Source: Oligoflexia bacterium
GTDB lineage: Bacteria > Bdellovibrionota > Bdellovibrionia > Bdellovibrionales > UBA1609
NCBI GenBank assembly: GCA_026914095.1
Contig: JAPPIY010000235.1
Coordinates: 1-5,369, forward strand
DNA length: 5,369 bases
Direction: 5' to 3'
The position numbers were made by a program, and so were the translations under genes. Shown piece after piece: positions 1 through 4,719 of the stretch. The notes beneath the pieces were generated by a model. It was not told where the DNA came from. It ran no database searches and was given only the letters and a program-made list of their open reading frames with translations. The stretch's first letter is position 1. The number at the start of each line of letters is the position of its first letter.

Positions 1-76
1 CTATTACACTATAGGTATTTTTTCCAAAAAACCTCAAAACCCTTGTAAATAAAAGGCTTTTTTCTCTAAATAAGCT

Positions 77-95
77 AAAATTGGGGCATTCCCAA
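77..95 (-). terminator. Weak terminator-like hairpin
   Basis: Read on the minus strand, TTGGG, a five-base loop and CCCAA form a short stem (81-95) directly followed by TTTT. It lies about 55 bases past the TAG that ends the possible gene remnant at 151-339. The stem is only five base pairs, so activity is uncertain. Confidence 0.25.
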
Positions 96-298
96 CCAAT
101 TTAAGAAACAGCCTTTAAAGGTAGCTTAAAACTTATAGTTTAGCATCTCACTAGGTATTTTGATTGATTACAAGAATCCTGTTTTGAAGAGCTTCCTTCA
201 TGGAATTGGCATATAAACGGGAAAACGCAAATTCAATGTAATAGACTTGAAAAACTTTGGCACAAGTAGAAAAAGCGTCATCTTTTGAATTTAAAGGC

Positions 299-335
299 TT
301 GACAAGTAAGAGAGGGGGGGGGGGTAACCTATAAA
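299..335 (+). promoter_or_regulatory. Putative promoter with an 11-G homopolymer in the spacer
   Basis: A perfect -35 hexamer TTGACA sits at 299-304. It is followed by a run of 11 G at 314-324 and then TAACCT (325-330), which overlaps TATAAA (330-335). The spacer is 20 bases to TAACCT or 25 bases to TATAAA, both longer than the usual 17. The tract length therefore sets the -35/-10 distance, and slippage in the G run would change it. Poly-G spacers of this kind switch surface-protein genes such as porA in Neisseria meningitidis. That the same happens here is inference. The -10 assignment is the weak point. Confidence 0.4.
314..324. repeat. Poly-G homopolymer (11 G)
   Basis: Eleven consecutive G residues lie in an otherwise AT-rich intergenic region, 33 bases before the start codon of the lipoprotein gene. 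No other G or C run in the window approaches this length; the next longest is six C near 4520. Such tracts are mutable by slipped-strand mispairing and are also error-prone in sequencing, so the exact count is not certain. Confidence 0.9.
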
Positions 336-357
336 GGTTTTAAAATAAGGAGGTACC

Positions 358-1017
358 ATGTTTATAAGGTTTTTTATTCTGTTGTTATTTGGTTGTTTGA
401 TTTCTTCTTGTGATGGTGTAGGCGCAAGTTCTAACAGTGGTGATATTTCCAAAGGTGAAAGTAGAGCGCAAAGTGATGAAGGAACTCAAACCATAGAGTC
501 ATCCAAAAGTATTTCAGAAGATGATGCATTAAAAACATATACGGTAGAGGTTTGGGTGTGGTTGAATAAAGACAAGCGCCTAAAAAAGAGTAGCATTTCT
601 AAACACTTGGAGGGGGTGTTTACTAAGATTACGAAAGTGTGTTCTTTCCCTCCGTGTATCAACTCTCTATTTGGACCTGATTTTGTATTTGCTGTTCCAG
701 AGCCAACAACAAAGTATCTTAATCAAAATCATGACATAATTGCTCAATTAGAAAGACAAGTCCTGAAACGCTACAGAAGCAGACACTTATTGGACTTGTA
801 TATGAAGATAAAGACAAAATACAGGACTGTCAAAATATGGTATGGTTTTTATGAGCAACCTAAAATTGTTTTGCCTGTTAAGATATACGGTTGCAATGAT
901 GGTATTTACATTATTGACAAAATTTTGATTTGTCCAAAAGGGGGCAGTAAGAGAACGGATTGGGAGGTTTGGAATTTAGAAACTTTGAGGAGAACGGATG
1001 TCAGTCAATATATTTAA
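358..1017 (+). CDS. Predicted small lipoprotein of unknown function
   Basis: A 219-residue exported lipoprotein. The start is well supported: AAGGAGG at 347-353 lies four bases before the ATG. Residues 1-17 form a short signal peptide (an Arg at position 4, then a hydrophobic run) ending in a lipobox I-S-S-C, so Cys18 should be lipidated by Lgt and cleaved by LspA. Asp19 follows; in enterobacteria Asp at +2 means inner-membrane retention, but this rule does not hold in all phyla. Residues 19-57 are a Ser/Gly/Glu-rich flexible linker. The folded part (about 58-219) is rich in Lys, Tyr and Trp and has four cysteines (C95, C100, C179, C192) that could form two disulfides outside the cytoplasm. 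I recognise no family. It is transcribed alone, convergent with the replication-relaxation gene, and its upstream region carries the poly-G tract. It could be a surface antigen or an element-borne exclusion or entry protein, but nothing in the sequence decides this. Confidence 0.85.
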   Translation: MFIRFFILLLFGCLISSCDGVGASSNSGDISKGESRAQSDEGTQTIESSKSISEDDALKTYTVEVWVWLNKDKRLKKSSISKHLEGVFTKITKVCSFPPCINSLFGPDFVFAVPEPTTKYLNQNHDIIAQLERQVLKRYRSRHLLDLYMKIKTKYRTVKIWYGFYEQPKIVLPVKIYGCNDGIYIIDKILICPKGGSKRTDWEVWNLETLRRTDVSQYI

Positions 1018-1072
1018 AGGCTTTTAGAGCTTTTTGGCTAGTCATGTATATAATTCCCCATTTTTTTAGTTG

Positions 1073-1939
1073 TTAAAGCCATTTTTCCCTCTCTTCTCTT
1101 TTATTGGTTTCTCTTAAATCCTCATCTCTTGGCTCTGGCAGTTTAAAATCATATTTGAACACCTCCTCCAGTGTAGAATAAGCAAACTGACAGTCCCCCC
1201 ATATCGCATATTTATCCCACAGCTTAGATAAAGACTCCCCTGCCGAGCGGGTTAAAACCACATACCAAACAAACCATATCTTTTTCTTCTCCTTATATTG
1301 AGAAAATATTTTTTTATATCTGTCCTTGGATTTCAGTGTTAACTCCAACTCTAAAGCCACAGCCTTCATCTCCCCCTCATGTCTTGTAATAAATAGGCTG
1401 TCCGGGACTAGGGGAGACTCATCCATATAACTGGAGGAGTTTCTTCTGTCTTCATAATGGGACTTTATGACTTCTTTCTTCAAAATATGCTCTGATGTCC
1501 AGTTTTCTGCTATTTTAAGCCTCTCAAGCTGTATTCTGAGGGAGGAAACAGCCACATCATGCTGTAAGGTGTTTTTGTTTATAACTTTGGTTTCCATATC
1601 ATGTTTAAACAGCTTAGAAGACCTTTTGCTTAAAACCCAAGCTAGAGTGCCATTGGGGAGACCCTCAGAGGAATAAATAAAGCCTCTTTGCTTTAACAAT
1701 CTTAGTCTTCTTAAAACTGTTCTGGTGTTGATGCCTTTAAAAATAAGCTCTCTTATTTGCTGTGTAGAAAGCACTCCATAGTTTTCCAGAGTTTCAAGAA
1801 GAAGCAAATCTCTTTTTGTGGGGTTTGGAACAGAAACTTTTTTATTTTCCAAAGTCTTTTGTTTAAAAAGATTTTGATTGATGCCTATAGCGGAGTAAAA
1901 CTTGTTTTCTTTAAATATCTCTTCTTTTCTCTCAGACAT
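1073..1939 (-). CDS. Replication-relaxation family protein (winged helix plus nuclease-like domain)
   Basis: The start is set at 1939 (288 residues) because AGAGGTGG lies four bases upstream of that ATG; an in-frame ATG at 1972 would add 11 residues but has no comparable site. After a charged 40-residue leader, residues about 40-110 form a winged helix-turn-helix: a TKRDLLLLETL helix, a GVLSTQQIRELIF segment, then a recognition-like TRTVLRRLRLLKQRGFI stretch and a wing ending AWVLS. The second half has LQHDVAVSSL (125-134), VPDSLF (178-183), ELELT (197-201) and a downstream KDRYKKIFSQY (205-215). This order of His-Asp, Pro-Asp and Glu-x-Glu/Asp followed by Lys and Tyr is how I recall the replication-relaxation family, whose second half resembles a PD-(D/E)XK nuclease fold. 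Members occur mostly on plasmids and conjugative elements; their biochemistry is poorly defined. The gene follows the coiled-coil gene after 153 bases on the same strand. Family assignment is fairly firm; nuclease activity is speculative, as no clear catalytic Lys directly follows the acidic pair. Confidence 0.75.
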   Translation of the reverse strand: MSERKEEIFKENKFYSAIGINQNLFKQKTLENKKVSVPNPTKRDLLLLETLENYGVLSTQQIRELIFKGINTRTVLRRLRLLKQRGFIYSSEGLPNGTLAWVLSKRSSKLFKHDMETKVINKNTLQHDVAVSSLRIQLERLKIAENWTSEHILKKEVIKSHYEDRRNSSSYMDESPLVPDSLFITRHEGEMKAVALELELTLKSKDRYKKIFSQYKEKKKIWFVWYVVLTRSAGESLSKLWDKYAIWGDCQFAYSTLEEVFKYDFKLPEPRDEDLRETNKREEREKWL

Positions 1940-1942
1940 TTC

Positions 1943-1950
1943 CCACCTCT
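1943..1950 (-). promoter_or_regulatory. Ribosome binding site deciding the start of the replication-relaxation gene
   Basis: On the minus strand AGAGGTGG precedes the ATG at 1939-1937 by a few bases. The longer in-frame ATG at 1972 has only AT-rich sequence without a purine-rich site before it, so the shorter start is preferred. Confidence 0.6.
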
Positions 1951-2078
1951 TTAACTTATTTTTGCAATACAAACTTTGGCACTTGCTTTTAAAACCTAAT
2001 ATCTTATCTCTTTTTTTTGTTCTGTTTAGTCTTTAACTTTTTCCTCTCTTTTTTTGAAATCCAAATTTTTAAACACAA

Positions 2079-2096
2079 TTAAAAAATATTTTTTAA
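2079..2096. repeat. Perfect 18-base AT-only palindrome at a gene end
   Basis: TTAAAAAATATTTTTTAA is perfectly self-complementary and contains the stop codon of the coiled-coil gene (2095-2093, minus strand). It could act as a weak hairpin or transcription pause between that gene and the replication-relaxation gene. Made only of A and T in an AT-rich gap, it may also be chance. Confidence 0.4.
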
Positions 2097-2428
2097 CCCT
2101 TCATAAAATCCAACATGGCTTTTTTAGTCTGATGAGCAGACTGAAGCTCTGTGGCTGTTCGCTTTAAAGCCTGAAAGCTGTCATTCAGTCTTTCAAAATG
2201 TTCCTTCAGGTCTTTTTGATTCTGTTCTGTTTTCTCTGTGATTATTCTATATTCGTAAATTCGTGCTTCAAGATTTTTAATAAGATCAAAAGATTCTTCT
2301 TTAAACCTTTTCAACTCTTCAATGTCTCCAAGAGAAGTCATCAGTTTTTGATATAAAAAGTTAGAGAAGAAAATAAGAAAGACAGCCAGTAAAAAAGAAA
2401 TAACTGTCAAATTATCAAAAATGCTCAT
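2093..2428 (-). CDS. Small membrane-anchored coiled-coil protein
   Basis: 111 residues. AAGGAGG lies nine bases upstream of the ATG. Residues about 7-28 form one strongly hydrophobic segment (LTVISFLLAVFLIFFSNFLY), best read as an N-terminal transmembrane anchor. From about residue 33 to the end the chain is almost all charged and polar with leucine, isoleucine and phenylalanine at heptad-like spacing (IEELKRF, LIKNLEARI, LKEHFERLNDSFQALK), which predicts a long cytoplasmic or periplasmic coiled coil. It has no cysteine and no catalytic motif. It lies upstream of the replication-relaxation gene on the same strand with a 153-base gap, so the two may be co-transcribed. I do not recognise the family. 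Similar architecture is seen in phage and plasmid accessory proteins, spanins and mobilization helpers, but none of these can be assigned. Codon use and the clear ribosome binding site support a real gene. Confidence 0.7.
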   Translation of the reverse strand: MSIFDNLTVISFLLAVFLIFFSNFLYQKLMTSLGDIEELKRFKEESFDLIKNLEARIYEYRIITEKTEQNQKDLKEHFERLNDSFQALKRTATELQSAHQTKKAMLDFMKG

Positions 2429-2610
2429 AACTCTTTTCCTCCTTAAACAAACTCAACATGGGGAGGCTTTAAACCTTTAACTGCTGAAATGTAAAACTAA
2501 GGAATAAAAAAAAGCAAAGAAAAAAATAAAAATAATTTTTTATGAAATAAAATATTGATAGATTTTTCAAAAGTTATTCTTGAAACAACTTCTCTTTCTA
2601 AAAGAACAAA

Positions 2611-2660
2611 CAGGTTATAAACAGGCTCCAGAGGTTGCCAGCGGTTATAACAGGTTATGA
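2611..2660 (+). repeat. 10-base-phased GGTT array (iteron-like)
   Basis: Taken in blocks of ten bases, the sequence reads CAGGTTATAA (2611), ACAGGCTCCA (2621), GAGGTTGCCA (2631), GCGGTTATAA (2641), CAGGTTATGA (2651). GGTT recurs at 2613, 2633, 2643 and 2653, always at the same place in the block. Three of the blocks share GGTTATRA. One helical turn per repeat would put all copies on the same face of the DNA, as expected for a site bound by a multimeric protein. Whether it is an origin iteron set or an operator is not shown. Confidence 0.5.
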
Positions 2661-2839
2661 GCGCGAACTGGCGGGAAAAAATAAAAAGTATCAACAAGGA
2701 AATAAGATGACCTCAACATATCTCCTATTTCACTAAATTCTTAATGCGTTGCAATAATTTTAAGAAGAAGCAACTTTATTGTATAAACATTTCCAGATTT
2801 CCCTCTTGCATATTTATCTTGTCAAAACTTAAAAAGTCA

Positions 2840-2869
2840 TTGAAAAAAATTAAAAAGTTACATTATTAT
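2840..2869 (+). promoter_or_regulatory. Putative promoter of the methyltransferase operon
   Basis: TTGAAA (2840-2845) and TATTAT (2864-2869) are separated by 18 bases, each five of six matches to the sigma-70 hexamers. Transcription would begin a few bases downstream, giving a leader of about 25-30 bases with the AGGA site at 2891-2894. The surrounding sequence is so AT-rich that chance matches are common. Confidence 0.4.
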
Positions 2870-2903
2870 TGGTAAGTGTTAAATTTTTTAAGGAAACTTC
2901 GCT

Positions 2904-3827
2904 GTGGGTAAAAACAAACCCTCTCCAATTACCACTCTTCAAGGTAAAAAATTGATTCCCTTTGGTTGGTATGGGGGAAAATTCAGCCATTTAGATTGGC
3001 TTCTTCCCCTACTGCCTAAATGTCATCATTATTGTGAGCCTTTTGCCGGTTCTGGGGCTGTGTTGCTTAACAGGGAAGCTTCAAAAGTTGAAACCTATAA
3101 TGATTTAGACGGAGAGGTTGTCAATTTCTTTAGGGTTCTCAGAAGTGAAAAAGAAAGACTGGTTGAAGCTGTAAGTTTGACACCTTTTTCCAGAGAAGAA
3201 TTTGCTCAGTCTTGTGAAATAAACTCTGATTTAAGTGATTTTGAAAGAGCCAGGCGATTTTATGTTCGCGCAAGACAAGTAAGAACAGGTTTAGCTCAAA
3301 CTGCATCCCTTGGCCGTTGGGCCAACTGTAAAAACACCTCAAGGAGAAATATGTCGGGAGTTATCTCCCGGTGGTTGGGTGGGACAAGCACGCTCTCTGA
3401 TATTGCTGAAAGGTTGCTTAGAGTCCAAATAGAAAACAGACCGGCTATTGCAGTAATCAAGCTTTATGATTCTCCTCAAACTTTATTTTATTGTGATCCC
3501 CCCTATATCCACAAAACAAGAGGAGATGCAAAAGCTTACTCCAATGAAATGAATGATCAAGATCATAGGGAACTGGCCAGAGTTTTAAACTCTGTAGAAG
3601 GGTTTGTCGCTATCAGCAACTATGATTGTGATTTTATGAATAAGCTTTATCCAGAAAAAAAATGGTTTAAAACCACAGGTCCGAAAAAAACTATTCACTC
3701 TACAAAAGATATGAGAATAGAAAGCTTATGGACTAATTACGATCCTCAGAAAATAATGGAAGTCAGAGCTTCCTCTGATAATGAAAATACACAAAAAGAT
3801 TTTAGTGAACTGGAGCTAACATTATGA
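2904..3827 (+). CDS. D12-class DNA adenine (N6) methyltransferase
   Basis: 307 residues, about the usual size for the family. It transfers a methyl group from S-adenosylmethionine to adenine N6 in a short DNA target. The start is GTG, chosen because AGGA (2891-2894) lies nine bases upstream and because the next possible starts fall against motif X. Motif X is FGWYGGK (20-26); motif I, the SAM-binding loop, is EPFAGSGAVLLN (45-56), followed by YNDLD (65-69) at the position binding the SAM ribose; motif IV, the catalytic DPPY, is at 198-201. The X-I-target recognition-IV order is that of the Dam/D12 alpha group. The target-recognition part lies around 80-190 and does not let me predict the site, so GATC specificity is not claimed. 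The stop overlaps the next ATG by four bases (ATGA, 3824-3827), so the two are translationally coupled. With its partner it probably forms a type II restriction-modification pair, as the self-protecting enzyme. Confidence 0.9.
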   Translation: MGKNKPSPITTLQGKKLIPFGWYGGKFSHLDWLLPLLPKCHHYCEPFAGSGAVLLNREASKVETYNDLDGEVVNFFRVLRSEKERLVEAVSLTPFSREEFAQSCEINSDLSDFERARRFYVRARQVRTGLAQTASLGRWANCKNTSRRNMSGVISRWLGGTSTLSDIAERLLRVQIENRPAIAVIKLYDSPQTLFYCDPPYIHKTRGDAKAYSNEMNDQDHRELARVLNSVEGFVAISNYDCDFMNKLYPEKKWFKTTGPKKTIHSTKDMRIESLWTNYDPQKIMEVRASSDNENTQKDFSELELTL

Positions 3828-4471
3828 CAACTGAAAAGAAATGTGTTGAAATTCTGGAAAGATTATACAAGTCAGCGGAGAATCGTTTAAAAAGCCAGGG
3901 CATCTCTGATTCCACTGTATTTCAAAAAGTAGATTATGTAGCAAGGTGTTCAACCAATAGAGCGGCTGTTAGACTGTTAATGTCATGTCTCCTTGCTAAG
4001 ATTCATCAGCCAAAAGTAGATGTCAGAAAGCCATACACTGAAATTGGAGGAGATGATACTTTCTCAGGAAGATCTTATGACGAAAAATATTTATCCAACT
4101 TTATAAATAAATATGAATTACCTTGTAATGCAACAACTGCTTTTTTAACTCCTGCTCTAAGAAATATCAATATAGCTTTGGAAAAAATAAAACAGTCGTC
4201 TCATTTGAATAATTATATTTTCATTACCACAGAACCTGTAAAAGACACTGTTCTTGAATTTGCAAAAAAAAGCTATTCCTCAACCGGAGTTGAGATTGCT
4301 ATTTTAGATTGCATAGGTTTTATCAAACACTTTCTTTATTTGTTTTACAGAATAAGAATGAATTTTCTGGATGAGTATCAAAAACTTGTTTTAAATGAGC
4401 CTGCCAGCTCTGTCTCTCAAGAATTAAAAGAAGCTTTTATTGTTTTAAGAAGAGCTGGTGAACAGGAATAA
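3824..4471 (+). CDS. Probable SacI-family restriction endonuclease
   Basis: 215 residues. GGAG (3812-3815) lies eight bases before the ATG, which overlaps the methyltransferase stop. Recognisable blocks are KPYTEIGGDDTFSGRSYDE (69-87), LPCNATTAFLTPALRN (99-114) and GVEIAILDCIGFIKHFL (155-171). From memory these resemble proteins annotated as SacI-family restriction endonucleases, which are often coded beside a DNA methyltransferase. I cannot align them here. If right, it cuts unmethylated DNA at the site its partner protects. No unambiguous PD-(D/E)XK triad is visible: acidic residues at D77/D78 and D86/E87 and the VEIAILD strand (156-162) are candidates. My recollection is that SacI itself is longer, so this protein may be a short version, a truncated form or only one domain; no continuation was seen in other frames after the stop at 4469-4471. 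The translational coupling to the methyltransferase strongly suggests a joint function even if the family name is wrong. Confidence 0.55.
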   Translation: MTTEKKCVEILERLYKSAENRLKSQGISDSTVFQKVDYVARCSTNRAAVRLLMSCLLAKIHQPKVDVRKPYTEIGGDDTFSGRSYDEKYLSNFINKYELPCNATTAFLTPALRNINIALEKIKQSSHLNNYIFITTEPVKDTVLEFAKKSYSSTGVEIAILDCIGFIKHFLYLFYRIRMNFLDEYQKLVLNEPASSVSQELKEAFIVLRRAGEQE

Positions 4472-4663
4472 AAAAATAAACCACTTGAAAATATCCTTGA
4501 GCAAACTTTTTTAATAAATGCCCCCCTTCCCTCATACTTTCAGGCTACACTCAACCAGAGTCTTTAAATAAATAGAACAAGAATAGGTTAATTATTTTTA
4601 GATAATGCAAAGCATAAAGAATCACTTTAAGTTTGATTTGATGAAATTTAGGCTTTATTTTTT

Positions 4664-4680
4664 ATCATATAAAATATGAT
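4664..4680. promoter_or_regulatory. Operator-like perfect inverted repeat upstream of the CD-NTase
   Basis: ATCATAT, three A, ATATGAT: seven-base arms with no mismatch, ending 39 bases before the CD-NTase start codon, where a promoter should be. Possible -10 elements overlap it (TATAAA at 4668-4673) or follow it (CATAAT at 4684-4689). A dimeric repressor bound here would block transcription. Some CBASS operons are controlled by dedicated repressors such as CapW or CapH; no such gene is in the window, so the binding protein is unknown. Being pure AT apart from one C/G pair, the repeat could partly reflect base composition. Confidence 0.4.
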
Positions 4681-4704
4681 GTTCATAATTTCTATTAGTA
4701 TTAT

Positions 4705-4714
4705 AGAGGAAGGA
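4705..4714 (+). promoter_or_regulatory. Ribosome binding site of the CD-NTase gene
   Basis: GAGGAAGGAA lies five bases before the ATG at 4720, giving two overlapping AGGA-type matches. It fixes the start codon of the gene that runs off the window. Confidence 0.7.
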
Positions 4715-4719
4715 ATTTA

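Larger units (their letters stand above)
151..339 (-). pseudogene. Possible remnant of a coding region (start-less open frame)
   Basis: On the minus strand a frame is open from a stop at 342-340 down to a TAG at 153-151, about 62 codons. Its last 50 codons (303 down to 154) read like a real protein, with mixed polar, aromatic and hydrophobic residues and pieces such as FQVYYIEFAFSRLYANSMKE. No ATG, GTG or TTG with a ribosome binding site opens it; the only in-frame Met lies near its end. Its 5' part runs through the G/C homopolymer at 314-324, where it codes for a proline run. A weak hairpin followed by TTTT lies downstream on the same strand at 77-95, as expected after a gene end. I read this as the possible 3' end of a gene whose front was lost by rearrangement. 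I do not recognise the family, and chance coding-like sequence remains possible. Confidence 0.25.
2429..2903. other. Divergent 475-base intergenic region
   Basis: This gap separates the leftward coiled-coil gene from the rightward methyltransferase gene, so it must hold both promoters. From about 2500 to 2580 it is extremely AT-rich with A and T runs. From 2608 to 2675 it becomes clearly GC-richer and carries the phased GGTT repeats. From 2738 to 2774 there are two interleaved inverted repeats, and 2840-2869 holds a candidate promoter for the methyltransferase. The combination of an AT-rich stretch and short repeats next to a replication-associated gene resembles a plasmid origin or a control region, but no canonical DnaA box is present; the nearest is TTATAAACA at 2615-2623, one mismatch from TTWTNCACA. 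A 66-codon leftward frame across 2497-2697 has a TTG start and no ribosome binding site and is not counted as a gene. Confidence 0.5.

Noticed and set aside
1018..1072. Possible bidirectional terminator between the convergent lipoprotein and replication-relaxation genes
   Set aside because: There are T runs, but I could find no convincing stem; only a bulged pairing around 1015-1033.
1467..1676. Rightward open frame of 69 codons
   Set aside because: It lies wholly inside the replication-relaxation gene on the opposite strand and is a shadow of it.
1757..1954. Rightward open frame of 65 codons
   Set aside because: It is antisense to the front of the replication-relaxation gene, with no domain features.
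252..1982. Identical 12-base AAACTTTGGCAC at 252-263 and 1971-1982, possible shared regulatory site
   Set aside because: One 12-base match is expected by chance in a window this size, the flanks differ, and the sites have different relations to their genes.
2497..2697. A 66-codon leftward open frame rich in Phe and Leu
   Set aside because: It starts with TTG, has no ribosome binding site, crosses the phased repeat patch, and its hydrophobic composition is what runs of A on the plus strand produce when read in reverse.
2707..2736. Nine-codon frame with an AGGA-like site upstream, possible leader peptide
   Set aside because: It is too short to support, with no attenuator-like structure or run of one amino acid; more than 160 bases separate it from the next gene.
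3139..3342. Leftward open frame of 67 codons
   Set aside because: It is antisense to the methyltransferase gene, whose conserved motifs identify the real coding strand.
4549..4561. Small hairpin ACTC-AACCA-GAGT after the restriction gene as a terminator
   Set aside because: A four-base stem and no proper T run follow it, so it is not distinguishable from chance.
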